Positions 1 through 8,388 are shown, numbered from the stretch's first letter. The stretch: 36,903 nt of DNA from Collinsella sp. (GCA_019414025.1 DXMU01000023.1:1-36903); one strand, 5' to 3'. Made by a program: numbers and translations. Notes: a model not told the origin generated them from the sequence alone.

Positions 1-85
1 CATGCTCGCCGCGTCCGTATGCGCGCTCGTCGTCTTCGGCGCCGCGCGCGCGGCGGTCGTGCTCGTCGTGGGGGCGATGGTATGA
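1..85 (+). CDS. C-terminal end of an upstream membrane protein, probably CbiB (partial)
   Basis: The frame that is open from base 2 and stops with TGA at 83-85 encodes about 27 residues, rich in Ala, Val and Leu, which look like a final transmembrane helix. The stop overlaps the next start as ATGA at 82-85, the translational coupling used throughout this cobalamin block. CbiB (adenosylcobinamide-phosphate synthase) is a membrane protein and is commonly encoded next to the CobD decarboxylase, so CbiB is the likeliest identity. Too little sequence is present to prove it. Confidence 0.45.
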   Translation, partial: MLAASVCALVVFGAARAAVVLVVGAMV

Positions 86-1305
86 GGGAAGACCACGCCG
101 CGCCCCGGGCGGCTGGGGGAATCCTGCGCGCCCGTACGCATGGGGGCAGCTCGCAATCGCTCGGCATCGCTTGCGAAGGGGGCGCCTCCGACCTCATCGA
201 CTTCTCGGTGAACGTGAATCCGGCAGGCCCCTCGCCGCGCGCCGTCGCCGCAGCTTGCAAGGCGCTTTCTCGAATCGACGCCTACCCCGATAGGGAAAGC
301 CTCGCCCTCGTTCGCGCCCTAGCGCGCGCCCAGGGCATTCCCGAAGATACTATCGTCTGCGGCGCGGGCGCGTCCGACATCATCTGGCGGCTCGCCGCGG
401 CGGTGCGCCCGAAACGCATCGTCGTGTGCGCGCCGACGTTCTCTGAATATGCGGAGGCGGCATCGTACTACGGCGCATGCGTGCAGGAGTTCCCGCTCTC
501 CGAAGCGGACGACTTCGACGTGCCCGCCTCCTTCGCCCGCGCGATCGAGGGGCCGGGAGACGTGGCGTACCTCTGCAATCCGAACAACCCGACGGGGCGC
601 CTCGTCGACCCCCGCGTAATCGATGCCGCGGCTTGCCGCTGCGAGCAGGTGGGCGCGCTGCTCCTCGTGGACGAGTGCTTCCTCGGATTTGCGCCCGACG
701 CCCGCGAAAGGAGCGTGGCCGCACGCGCCGCGTGTTCGCACCATGTGGCCGTGCTCTCCGCGTTCACCAAGCTCTACGGAATGGCAGGGTTGCGGTTGGG
801 GTATCTGATCAGCGGAAACGCCCAACTCATCGAGGGGATTCGCCGGGCGGGACAGGCGTGGCCCGTCTCCTCGGTCGCCGAGGCCGCAGGCATCGCCGCC
901 CTGGAAGACGTCGAATACGTCTCGCGCACGCGCGATGTACTGGCGGGCGAGCGAGCGTGGCTTTCCCACGAGCTCTCCTCGCTCGGGCTTTCCGTCGTGC
1001 CGTCGGATGCGAACTTCCTTTTAGTCCGCACGCCGGCGAAAGACATCCCCGAGCGCCTGTATAAACAGGGGGTTTTGGTCCGCACGTGCGACTCGTTTTC
1101 GGTACTGTCCCGTTTCTGGTGCCGCGTCGCGGTGCGCACGCGCAAGGAGAACGCCCGGCTTGCGATGGCGTTCAGCCGCGCGCTTCGGGCGGAAGGCGCA
1201 TCGGGCGAAGGCGAACCCGACGAACGGGGCGGCGCTTCTTGCAGCGACGCTATGGCGGGCGCGGATGGCCGAGGCTCGGCGAAGGAGGTCGATACCCGTG
1301 GGTAG
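82..1305 (+). CDS. cobD: CobD-like threonine-phosphate decarboxylase (PLP aminotransferase fold)
   Basis: A 407-residue fold-type I PLP enzyme of the histidinol-phosphate aminotransferase/CobD family. Visible landmarks are FSVNVNP near residue 41, NPNNPTG at 166-172, the cofactor-contacting Asp in LLVDECF (about 197) and the PLP lysine in SAFTKLYGMAG (K230). CobD decarboxylates L-threonine phosphate to aminopropanol phosphate, which CbiB attaches to the corrin ring. HisC is the main alternative, but the position between a probable cbiB end and cbiP argues for CobD. ATG 82 is chosen because it overlaps the upstream stop and precedes the conserved domain by a normal distance; the frame is open further upstream but that part lies in the preceding gene. 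The last 35 or so residues are polar, Gly/Ala/Glu-rich and unlike the family. The 3' end overlaps cbiP by 8 bases. Confidence 0.88.
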   Translation: MREDHAAPRAAGGILRARTHGGSSQSLGIACEGGASDLIDFSVNVNPAGPSPRAVAAACKALSRIDAYPDRESLALVRALARAQGIPEDTIVCGAGASDIIWRLAAAVRPKRIVVCAPTFSEYAEAASYYGACVQEFPLSEADDFDVPASFARAIEGPGDVAYLCNPNNPTGRLVDPRVIDAAACRCEQVGALLLVDECFLGFAPDARERSVAARAACSHHVAVLSAFTKLYGMAGLRLGYLISGNAQLIEGIRRAGQAWPVSSVAEAAGIAALEDVEYVSRTRDVLAGERAWLSHELSSLGLSVVPSDANFLLVRTPAKDIPERLYKQGVLVRTCDSFSVLSRFWCRVAVRTRKENARLAMAFSRALRAEGASGEGEPDERGGASCSDAMAGADGRGSAKEVDTRG

Positions 1306-2797
1306 GGCGAAGCCCATCATGATCCAGGGCACCATGTCGAACGCGGGGAAGAGCCTGCTTGTGGCGGGGCTGTGCTGTGTGCTTTCGCAGGACGGCCTGC
1401 GCGTGGCTCCCTTCAAGAGCCAGAACATGGCGCTCAACAGCGGTGTCACGGCCGATGGGCTCGAGATGGGGCGCGCCCAGATCATGCAGGCCGAGGCGTG
1501 CGGCATCGCGCCCGACGTGCGCATGAACCCCATCCTGCTCAAGCCCGAAAGCGACCACCGAAGCCAGCTCATCGTGGCCGGCAAGGCGCAGGGAGCCTTC
1601 GCTGCGAGGGACTACTTCGCGCGAAAGAAGGCGCTCATGCCGCAGATTTTGGAGGCGTTCGATTCGCTTGCGGAGGAAAACGACGTCATCGTCATCGAGG
1701 GCGCCGGCAGCCCCGTCGAAATCAACCTTGCCGAAAACGACATCGTCAACATGGGGCTCGCGCGCGCCGTGTCCTCCCCCGTGCTGCTCGCGGGCGACAT
1801 CGACCCAGGCGGGGTGTTTGCCCAGCTCTACGGCACGGTCGCGCTCTTTGCGCCCGAGGATCGCGCTCTTTTGCGGGGGCTTGTGGTGAACAAGTTCCGC
1901 GGCGATGTGGAAATCCTGCGCCCGGGTTTGGCCCCGCTCGAGAAGATGTGCGGGGTTCCCGTCGTGGGGGTCGTGCCGTATCTTACGCTCGACCTGGACG
2001 ACGAGGACTCGCTCGCGCCGCGCCTATCTGCCCGCGAGGCGCGCGGCGTCATCGACGTCGCCGTCGTGCGCCTTCCGCATCTGTCGAACTTCACCGACTT
2101 CGACCCGCTTTCGCGCGTGCCCGGCGTGGGCGTGCGCTACGTTTCCTTGTCGACCGATCTGGGCCGACCCGACCTGGTGGTGCTCCCCGGCTCGAAGACC
2201 ACGCTCGACGACGCGCGCTGGCTTGCGGCTAGCGGCATCGGAGCCTGTGTACGCGCGCTTTCGGGCGCGGGCACGCCGGTGCTCGGCATATGCGGAGGCT
2301 ACCAGCTTTTGGGAGACAAGCTTTCCGATCCGCACGGCAGGGAAGGCGCTGGCACCGCGCGCGGGCTCGGGCTCATCCCTGCAAGTACGGTGTTCAAGGA
2401 GGAAAAGCGCCTCGCCCAGTCGGAGCTGCGCATCACAGGCGCCCAAGGCGCGTTTTCGGTGTGGAACGGCATGACGGCGCGCGGGTACGAGATTCACGAC
2501 GGCGAAACGACCGTCTCCTGCGCCCCTGCGGGCACGATTGGCGGCAAACCAGAAGGCGCGGCCTGCGGAAACGTGTTCGGAACCTATCTCCACGGCCTGT
2601 TCGACGAACCGGGGGTGGCGCTCGCCCTCGCGCGCTCGCTCGCGCGCATGCGCGGCCTGCCCGAGAGCGTCGTGGGTGCTGCGGGCGCGGCGTCCGCGGC
2701 CGATCACCGTGCGCGCGAGTTCGACCGCCTGGCCGACGTCGTGCGCGGGGCGCTCGACATGGAGTATGTCTACCGCATTATCGAGGAGGGCGTATGA
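1298..2797 (+). CDS. cbiP: Cobyric acid synthase (glutamine-dependent amidotransferase)
   Basis: A 499-residue protein of normal length for CbiP/CobQ. It amidates the b, d, e and g side chains of adenosylcobyrinic acid a,c-diamide using glutamine and ATP. The N-terminal synthetase domain has a P-loop-like GTMSNAGKS at 11-19 followed by the hallmark FKSQNMALNS. The C-terminal class I-type glutaminase domain has its cysteine in GICGGYQLLG (C332) and the histidine in YLHGLFDE (H432). The GTG at 1298 is preferred because AAGGAGGT at 1282-1289 sits 8 bases upstream; ATG 1319 is in frame but too close to the P-loop and badly spaced. It overlaps cobD upstream, and its TGA overlaps the next ATG (ATGA at 2794-2797), so the genes are co-translated. 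Confidence 0.95.
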   Translation: MGRAKPIMIQGTMSNAGKSLLVAGLCCVLSQDGLRVAPFKSQNMALNSGVTADGLEMGRAQIMQAEACGIAPDVRMNPILLKPESDHRSQLIVAGKAQGAFAARDYFARKKALMPQILEAFDSLAEENDVIVIEGAGSPVEINLAENDIVNMGLARAVSSPVLLAGDIDPGGVFAQLYGTVALFAPEDRALLRGLVVNKFRGDVEILRPGLAPLEKMCGVPVVGVVPYLTLDLDDEDSLAPRLSAREARGVIDVAVVRLPHLSNFTDFDPLSRVPGVGVRYVSLSTDLGRPDLVVLPGSKTTLDDARWLAASGIGACVRALSGAGTPVLGICGGYQLLGDKLSDPHGREGAGTARGLGLIPASTVFKEEKRLAQSELRITGAQGAFSVWNGMTARGYEIHDGETTVSCAPAGTIGGKPEGAACGNVFGTYLHGLFDEPGVALALARSLARMRGLPESVVGAAGAASAADHRAREFDRLADVVRGALDMEYVYRIIEEGV

Positions 2798-3309
2798 TCC
2801 ACGTGTATCATGGCGACGGCAAAGGCAAGACCACGGCGGCGATGGGCCTCGCCCTTCGCATGCTCGCCGCAGGCCGCCGCGTCGTCGTCGTGCAGTTCCT
2901 GAAAGACGGCGAAAGCGGGGAGGTGCGCCTGCTCGCCGAGCATTTCGGCGTGCCCGTGTTCGCGGGGAAGGCGTCGGACAAGTTTACCTGGTCCATGACG
3001 TCGGAAGAACTTGCCGCGACGCGCGAGCTGCACGATGGGAACCTCGCTTCCGCGCTTGCCGAGCTCGAGGGCGCGCAGGAGGGGCTGCTCGTGCTTGACG
3101 AGGCGTTCGACGCGCTTTCGAAGGGGCTTGTCGACGAGGCACTCGTGGACCGCGCGCTCGATATGTCCGCGCGCGGCGTCGAAGTAGCGCTCACCGGGCG
3201 CGCGCCTTCCCGCAAGATCGTGGAGAAGGCCGACTACATAACCGAGATGCGGTGCGAGAAACACCCCTACGCTCAGGGGATAGGTGCAAGGGAAGGAGTG
3301 GAGTACTAG
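2794..3309 (+). CDS. cobO: Cob(I)alamin (corrinoid) adenosyltransferase, BtuR/CobO type
   Basis: 171 residues beginning MIHVYHGDGKGKTTAAMGLALR, with the P-loop GDGKGKTT at 7-14 that BtuR/CobA/CobO enzymes use in a reversed orientation to bind ATP. Further landmarks are VVVQFLKDG, LLVLDEAFDAL and VALTGRAPS. It transfers the 5'-deoxyadenosyl group of ATP to the cobalt of reduced corrinoids. The length is slightly short but complete for the family. ATG 2794 overlaps the cbiP stop, with GAGGAGG at 2783-2789 as ribosome binding site. The stop (TAG) abuts the cbiC ATG directly. The name could equally be btuR or cobA depending on the nomenclature used. Confidence 0.93.
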   Translation: MIHVYHGDGKGKTTAAMGLALRMLAAGRRVVVVQFLKDGESGEVRLLAEHFGVPVFAGKASDKFTWSMTSEELAATRELHDGNLASALAELEGAQEGLLVLDEAFDALSKGLVDEALVDRALDMSARGVEVALTGRAPSRKIVEKADYITEMRCEKHPYAQGIGAREGVEY

Positions 3310-3951
3310 ATGGATTCCAAGGAGATGGCGCCCGGCGACATCGAGCGGCGCAGCTTTGAGATCATCACCGAAGAGCTCGGCGGCCGCACGTTCCCGCCGC
3401 TCGAAGAACCCGTCGTGAAGCGCGTCATCCACACCACTGCTGACTTCTCGTACGCCGATTCCCTCGTGTTCACCCATGACGCCGCGCACTGTGCGCTCGA
3501 CGCACTGCGCGCAGGGGCCACGGTGCTCACCGATACGAACATGGCGCTCGCAGGCATAAGCAAGCCCGCGCTCGCGAAGATCGGCTGCAAGGCCGTGTGC
3601 TACATGGCCGACCCTGATGTCGCCGCAACGGCGCGCGCCGCGGGCACGACTCGCGCCGTTGCGAGCATGGACAAAGCTTGCGGCATCGAGGGTCCGCTCA
3701 TCGTGGCCGTCGGCAACGCTCCCACAGCACTTCTGCGCCTCGCCGAGCTCATGGACGCGGGGAAGATCGCGCCCGCGCTCGTCGTTGGGGTGCCGGTCGG
3801 GTTTGTGAACGTGGTCGAGGCGAAAGAGGAGCTACTCGCGCGACGCGTGCCGGCCATCGTCGCGAGGGGTCGCAAGGGCGGTTCGACCGTGGCGGCCGCC
3901 ATTATGAACGCGCTGCTCTACCAGATCACGCGCTCAGGCGGCCCGAAGTGA
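3310..3951 (+). CDS. cbiC: Precorrin-8X / cobalt-precorrin-8 methylmutase
   Basis: 213 residues, normal for CbiC/CobH, which moves the methyl group from C-11 to C-12 to form (cobalt-)hydrogenobyrinate. The catalytic histidine is in RVIHTTADFSY (H41). Other family landmarks are TDTNMALAGI, the run VGNAPTALLRLAEL and the closing GRKGGSTVAAAIMNALL. The ATG follows the preceding stop with no gap, and the ribosome binding site lies inside the end of cobO (AAGGAG near 3292). The TGA overlaps the next start as GTGA. The family is diagnostic for corrin-ring synthesis, so the host or the donor of this block makes B12 de novo rather than only salvaging it. Confidence 0.96.
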   Translation: MDSKEMAPGDIERRSFEIITEELGGRTFPPLEEPVVKRVIHTTADFSYADSLVFTHDAAHCALDALRAGATVLTDTNMALAGISKPALAKIGCKAVCYMADPDVAATARAAGTTRAVASMDKACGIEGPLIVAVGNAPTALLRLAELMDAGKIAPALVVGVPVGFVNVVEAKEELLARRVPAIVARGRKGGSTVAAAIMNALLYQITRSGGPK

Positions 3952-4721
3952 CGGCGCCCGCATCCGCGCCGGCGCTGCGCATCTTCGCCGGCACCACCGA
4001 GGGCCGCCTTCTGTGCGAATGGGCGAGCGGGGTGGGCATCCCCGCCCGTGCCTACGCGGCAACCGAGTACGGAGGCGAGCTTTTGGGCGAGCTTTCGGGC
4101 ATCGAGGTGCTTGCGGGCAGGCTCGACGAGGCCGACATGGAGCGCGAGCTTTCCGGCGCGCGCATCGTCGTCGACGCCACGCATCCCTTCGCTACGCTCG
4201 CAAGCGGCAACATCCGGGCCGCTTCGCTCGCCGTGGGTGCACGATGCCTGCGCCTTGCGCGCGCGGCCGAGGCGCTGCCCAAAGGCGTCGTGTCGGTCGC
4301 GTCGATCGCCTGCGCGGCGCGCTTTCTCTCCGAGAACCCGGGTCGCGCGCTTCTCACGACGGGGAGCAAGGAGCTTGCTCCCTATACGCGCGTCGCCGAT
4401 TTCTCGGAGCGCTTCTTCGTGCGTGTGCTCCCGCTGCCCGGTGCTATAACGAAGTGCATCGACGCGGGGTTTTCGCCGTCGCACGTCATCGGCATGCAGG
4501 GGCCCTTCACCCGCGAGCTCAACGAGGCGATGCTTCGGCAGGTGGGAGCCCAGTGGCTTGTGACCAAGGACTCGGGAACCGTAGGCGGCACGGCCGAGAA
4601 GCTTGCCGCCGCGCGCGACGTGGGAGCGCGCTGCATCGTGGTCACCCGTCCCGCCGAGGGAGACGGGGCCCTTTCGCTTCGGGAAGTGGAAGACGCGCTC
4701 TTACGGGAGTTCGCGCGATAG
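3948..4721 (+). CDS. cbiJ: Precorrin-6A / cobalt-precorrin-6A reductase
   Basis: 257 residues from a GTG that overlaps the cbiC stop (GTGA at 3948-3951), which matches the coupling pattern of the block and gives the usual family length. CbiJ/CobK reduces the macrocycle with NADPH. Landmarks are IFAGTTEGR at 12-20, VVDATHPFA, LLTTGSKEL, and the conserved stretch GPFTRELN followed by WLVTKDSGTVGGTAEKL, where the enzyme recognises the tetrapyrrole. It is the last intact cobalamin gene here: downstream lie only a short transposase-like remnant and a palindromic repeat, so the cluster ends or has been cut at this point. No clear terminator follows; a GGCGCTC/GAGCGCC pairing at 4721-4767 lacks a T-tract. 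Confidence 0.93.
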   Translation: MTAPASAPALRIFAGTTEGRLLCEWASGVGIPARAYAATEYGGELLGELSGIEVLAGRLDEADMERELSGARIVVDATHPFATLASGNIRAASLAVGARCLRLARAAEALPKGVVSVASIACAARFLSENPGRALLTTGSKELAPYTRVADFSERFFVRVLPLPGAITKCIDAGFSPSHVIGMQGPFTRELNEAMLRQVGAQWLVTKDSGTVGGTAEKLAAARDVGARCIVVTRPAEGDGALSLREVEDALLREFAR

Positions 4722-4761
4722 GCGCTCGCCGCGCCTGCGTTCCCTCCCGCCCGCGAGGAGG

Positions 4762-4842
4762 AGCGCCTCGAGCAAGCTCGAACCGTACAAGACCGTCATC
4801 CGCCAAAAGTTCGAGGACGACGCCCGGAACTGGCGCAAGTAG
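4762..4842 (+). pseudogene. Fragment resembling an IS21-family transposase (IstA)
   Basis: This short in-frame stretch reads S-A-S-S-K-L-E-P-Y-K and ends in R-N-W-R-K before a TAG at 4840-4842. In IS21-family IstA proteins a segment of the form SKLdPYK...I...L..D...p.KQRHTA lies downstream of the N-terminal helix-turn-helix, and this piece matches that register. No upstream helix-turn-helix, DDE domain or IstB is present, so it would be a small relic. The resemblance is from memory of the family and covers only about 22 residues. It sits exactly where the GC-rich cobalamin block meets lower-GC sequence. Confidence 0.35.
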
Positions 4843-4851
4843 CCCTTCAAT

Positions 4852-4920
4852 AAGTTGCGGTGAAATAGTGTCTGTTTTTGCTGCTAGATAGCATATTCAG
4901 TCCCTAATTCACCGCAACTT
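4852..4920. repeat. Palindromic intergenic repeat, copy 1 (AGTTGCGGTGAA family)
   Basis: A 69-bp element bounded by perfect 13-bp inverted repeats: AAGTTGCGGTGAA at 4852-4864 and its reverse complement at 4908-4920. The similarity extends inward imperfectly towards GGGACTG. A second copy with the same ends and nearly the same length lies at 21227-21296, while the loops differ. It resembles a REP or miniature inverted-repeat element. Between cbiJ and the convergent macB end it could also act as a bidirectional terminator, but there is no good T-tract. Confidence 0.85.
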
Positions 4921-4932
4921 GTTGGTGGTGGC

Positions 4933-6147
4933 TTACTGGTAGCGTAGGCACTCCACCGGGTCGAGCTTTGCTGCGCGGCGAGCGGGATAGAAGCCAAAGA
5001 TTACGCCGATGCCGACGGAGACGGCGAAGGCCAGCAGTACCGTGGCGATTGAAAAGCTCGGTGTGATTTGCCCGCTGGCACCGAGCTCGCCGAGAACCCC
5101 TGATCCTGCGGCAAACATCGCAAGAGCCCAGGCCAGCAGATAGCCAATCAGGACACCTAGCAGTCCGCCGGTGACGCACAGCGCCGAGGATTCGGCCAAA
5201 AACTGCGCAGTGATATCGCGACGACTTGCGCCCAGAGCGCGGCGGATGCCGATCTCGCGGATGCGCTCCGTTACGTTGGTAAGCATCATATTCATAATGC
5301 CGATACCGCCGACAAGCAGCGAGATGCTGGCGACAGCACCCATGATGAGCGAAAACGCGCCCATAAAGGAGTTGAGTGCATCGATGGCGCTTTTCATGGA
5401 GGTCGCCGATACACTGTTGTACTCATCCTCCTCCTCGATGCCCTTCATCGCGCGCACCTTGGACTCGATGGTCTTGCAGAGCTCATCCATGTCCGTGCCC
5501 TCGGCGGCGAGCGCCGTCACGCTGGGGAATGAAGGATTCTCGTCGCCAAACAGGCCGGAGATGGTTTCGCGTGGCATATACAGCGTGAGCGAGCCCATGG
5601 AGTCGCTGCCGCCGTCAATCACGCCGACAATCTGCACCTCGCCGTTGGACACCTTGATGGTTTTCCCCAGCGCATCCTGTTCGTTGCCGTAAAGCTGATC
5701 GGCGCCGCCGCGGCTGATGAGCGCCACGCGCGAGCCTGATTGAGACTCGGCCTGGGAATAGGTACGCCCCGCAACGAGCTTTCCGGCCCCCACGGCGTCG
5801 AGCATGTCACTATCGACACCCTGTGCCATGACGGTATAGCTTTTATCGCCGGTCTTGTACTCGGTATACGCGCTGTCGACAATGCCGATCTGCTCTATCT
5901 GCGGCACCAGTTTTTGAAGCTTCTCGATGTCCGACTCTGTGAGTTCTTGCGACGAATAGATTTGCACCATGCGTGCCGCATTGAGGCCCAGGCTGTTGAC
6001 CAGGCTGTTTTGGATGCCGCCGATGAGCGAAGTCATGGCGATAACCGAGGCGATGCCGATGACAATGCCCAGGATGGTGAGCAGGCTGCGCCCCTTGTCG
6101 GCCTCGAGCGAGTGAAGGGCTTCCTGGATGAGATCGCGGGCGCTCAT
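4933..6147 (-). CDS. MacB/FtsX-type ABC transporter permease
   Basis: 404 residues with the MacB-like topology. One membrane helix lies near residues 22-44 (LLTILGIVIGIASVIAM), then a large extracytoplasmic MacB periplasmic core domain of about 200 residues, then three C-terminal helices of the FtsX domain. The loop ERIREIGIRRALGAS between the last helices is the classic FtsX signature contacting the ATPase. The protein ends VECLRYQ, as is typical (DPxEALRYE). The start overlaps the stop of the upstream ATPase gene as ATGA (6144-6147), so the two are co-translated. With the ATPase and the membrane-fusion protein it should form an export or mechanotransmission complex, perhaps for peptides, antimicrobials or lipoprotein-like cargo. 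The substrate cannot be read from the sequence. Confidence 0.92.
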   Translation of the reverse strand: MSARDLIQEALHSLEADKGRSLLTILGIVIGIASVIAMTSLIGGIQNSLVNSLGLNAARMVQIYSSQELTESDIEKLQKLVPQIEQIGIVDSAYTEYKTGDKSYTVMAQGVDSDMLDAVGAGKLVAGRTYSQAESQSGSRVALISRGGADQLYGNEQDALGKTIKVSNGEVQIVGVIDGGSDSMGSLTLYMPRETISGLFGDENPSFPSVTALAAEGTDMDELCKTIESKVRAMKGIEEEDEYNSVSATSMKSAIDALNSFMGAFSLIMGAVASISLLVGGIGIMNMMLTNVTERIREIGIRRALGASRRDITAQFLAESSALCVTGGLLGVLIGYLLAWALAMFAAGSGVLGELGASGQITPSFSIATVLLAFAVSVGIGVIFGFYPARRAAKLDPVECLRYQ

Positions 6148-6917
6148 GCCATCTCTCCTTTCGGCGGGTTGGCGGAGGCGGAAATCATGGGCAGGCTATC
6201 CACGGCGCTGCGCAGGGTCCGCGGTGCATGTGGAATATACGCGCCATCGTGAATGCGACCGTCGCGGATGGTCACGGCACGGTCGGCCTCGGCGGCGATG
6301 CCGGGGTCGTGTGTGATAAGCACGATGGTTTTGCCGCGCTTCTGGAGCTTATGGAAGGTCTCCATCACAAGCGCTCCGGTAGCGGAGTCCAGGTTTCCCG
6401 TCGGCTCATCGGCCAGGATGATGGGCGGGTCATTGACGAGGGCGCGCGCGATTGCGACGCGCTGCATCTGGCCGCCCGAGAGCTCGGATATGCGGTGGTC
6501 CCAGTGGTCGACGGGCAGCGTGACAGCCTGCAGCGCGTGAACGGCGCGCATTTCGCGCTGGCTACGGGGCACATTGGTGTAGGCCAGCGGCAGCATGACG
6601 TTTTCGATAACCGACAGGCGCGGCAGCAGGTTGAAGCTCTGAAAGACAAAGCCAATGCTCAGGGCGCGGACTTCGGTGAGCTCGTCATCATCGAGCTCGG
6701 CCACGTTGAGCCCTTGCAGGTAATAGTCGCCCGCCGTCGGTTTGTCCAGGCAGCCCAGGATGTTCATGAGCGTTGACTTGCCCGAGCCCGAAGGGCCGGT
6801 AATGGCGACGAACTCGCCGGGTTCTACCGCCAGGCTCACGTTGTGCAGGATGTGGGCGCAACCCGCCTCGCTCTCAAAAATGCGGTGCACGTTGCGGATG
6901 TCGATAACGGGACGCAT
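6144..6917 (-). CDS. MacB/LolD-type ABC transporter ATP-binding protein
   Basis: 257 residues with all ABC ATPase motifs: Walker A GPSGSGKST at 41-49, the Q-loop FVFQSFNLLPRLSVIENV (Q93), signature LSGGQMQRVAIARAL from 146, Walker B IILADEPTGNLDS at 166-178 and the switch histidine in ITHD (H203). The FQxFNLLPxLTxxENV and DEPTGNLDS forms are typical of the MacB/LolD/FtsE group paired with FtsX-type permeases. A C-terminal extension of about 30 residues after the core is polar and of unknown role. It sits between the fusion protein (1-base overlap, TAATG) and the permease (ATGA overlap), so the three are one operon transcribed leftward. Confidence 0.94.
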   Translation of the reverse strand: MRPVIDIRNVHRIFESEAGCAHILHNVSLAVEPGEFVAITGPSGSGKSTLMNILGCLDKPTAGDYYLQGLNVAELDDDELTEVRALSIGFVFQSFNLLPRLSVIENVMLPLAYTNVPRSQREMRAVHALQAVTLPVDHWDHRISELSGGQMQRVAIARALVNDPPIILADEPTGNLDSATGALVMETFHKLQKRGKTIVLITHDPGIAAEADRAVTIRDGRIHDGAYIPHAPRTLRSAVDSLPMISASANPPKGEMA

Positions 6918-8353
6918 TACATGCCCTCGTCGTCAGACATGCTGCCCGAATCCGTGCTGTAGCCGCCGTCAGCCGTTGCGTCCGCTCCGGTGTCCATGAC
7001 GAGGGTGTCGCCATCGCGCAGCTTGGTAACCGGCACGTTGGGGTTGATCTCGTTGCCCTGGTCGTCGCGCTTTACCTGTGTCTTGCCGACTACGGCTTCG
7101 TTGTCGTTTTGCGTCACGACGGTCACCTTCACGCGACGGGTATGCTTGCCCTCGTCATCGGTTGCCACGTTGACGTAATAGTGTTCGCCGTCTTCGGTCA
7201 TGAGCGCCATCGTCGGCACCATCACCACGTCGTCGAGCTGCTCTGTCACCACCGATACCTCGGCCGTCATGCCCGGCTTCAGGCGCGCGTCGGGCGCCTC
7301 TATGAGAATGTCGACGTTAAAGGTTACGCTGCCGCCGCCACCGTTGGCGGCGTCGGAGTTTGCCACCGAGGCGATGGCCGTGACCGTTCCCTGGCTTACG
7401 ATATCGGGAAACGCGGGATACGTGACGTTGGCACTCTGCCCAACGGCGATCTTGGCGATGTCCTTTTCGCCCACCTGCACGGTCACCTTCATCTTAGATA
7501 GGTCGGCGATCTGCATGCACTGCTTGCCGCCGCTCGTATCGCTTTCGCCCATGATCATGCCGCCTGTTACCGTGGCGCCCACCTTGGCGTTGAGCTCCAC
7601 GATACTGCCCGAGCTCGGGGCCGTGACCGTACGACTGGCCGCCTTGGCGTTCGCCTGATCGAGGTTTGCCTGGGCCGATGCGAGGCTGCGCTGCGCGGCC
7701 GATACGGCGTTCGTGTCCGCCGATGCGGCGGAGACGCCAGCCGCTGCGGAAGCTCCATCGACGTCCGTCGTTGGGGTGGCCTGAGCGGCAGCTGCGGCTT
7801 TCTTCGCATTAGCGAGGTCTTTTTGAGCGGCAGCAACTGCACGCTGCGCCTCGGCAACGTTGCGATCGAGCTCGTCGTTTTTAATGGTCATAAGCACGTC
7901 GCCCTCGTTGACGGATTGGCCCGCCTGCACGTTGATCGAATCGACCGTACCGTCGACAGAAGGGGAGACCACTGAGGACGAAATGGGTTTGAGCTGGCCT
8001 TTCGCCTCGACCGTTGTGGTAAACGTGCCCTCGGTCACCATATCGGTCACCGGCCCGTTGTTGCCTGCGGGCCGTGCGTTGATGGCTAAGGTCACGACAA
8101 CGGCGATGAGCACAATGGCGGCCACGACGCCGGCCGCAATGCCGCGTCGGATGAGCTTTTTGCGTCGACGTTCGGCACGTTTTGCCTTGAGCTTGGCATA
8201 TGCCTCTTCATCGGAAATCTCGGTCGCATCGTTCGCGCGTCCGCTCTGCTTATCGGCATGTACGTTTGTAATCAGAGGAATCGTTTCGGTGACATCTTCG
8301 AGCGTGTGCTCGGTATCATCCGGGCCCGGGGTGGTCGTGGGGACATTCGGCAT
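6917..8353 (-). CDS. MacA-like membrane-fusion (HlyD family) protein of the ABC exporter
   Basis: 478 residues. An acidic, then basic cytoplasmic N-terminus (1-70, with RRRKKLIRR) leads into one membrane helix at about 71-92. A biotinyl-lipoyl-like half (GTVDSINVQAGQSVNEGDVL at about 135-154) is followed by an Ala-rich coiled-coil hairpin (about 165-250) and the second lipoyl half (TVTAPSSGSIVELNAKVG). A beta-barrel and membrane-proximal domain come next, ending in an acidic Gly/Ser/Asp tail. This order matches MacA-type adaptors, which in Gram-positives bridge the permease to the outside. ATG 8353 is chosen for its AAGGAG upstream; the frame is open about 20 codons further but without a usable site. 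It is the first gene of the operon. The hairpin of the long coiled coil contains a Ser/Thr/Gly insertion (about 185-215), which is unusual. Confidence 0.9.
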   Translation of the reverse strand: MPNVPTTTPGPDDTEHTLEDVTETIPLITNVHADKQSGRANDATEISDEEAYAKLKAKRAERRRKKLIRRGIAAGVVAAIVLIAVVVTLAINARPAGNNGPVTDMVTEGTFTTTVEAKGQLKPISSSVVSPSVDGTVDSINVQAGQSVNEGDVLMTIKNDELDRNVAEAQRAVAAAQKDLANAKKAAAAAQATPTTDVDGASAAAGVSAASADTNAVSAAQRSLASAQANLDQANAKAASRTVTAPSSGSIVELNAKVGATVTGGMIMGESDTSGGKQCMQIADLSKMKVTVQVGEKDIAKIAVGQSANVTYPAFPDIVSQGTVTAIASVANSDAANGGGGSVTFNVDILIEAPDARLKPGMTAEVSVVTEQLDDVVMVPTMALMTEDGEHYYVNVATDDEGKHTRRVKVTVVTQNDNEAVVGKTQVKRDDQGNEINPNVPVTKLRDGDTLVMDTGADATADGGYSTDSGSMSDDEGM

Positions 8354-8388
8354 AGCGTCTCCTTTATAGAAAGTACCTCGATAAGTAT

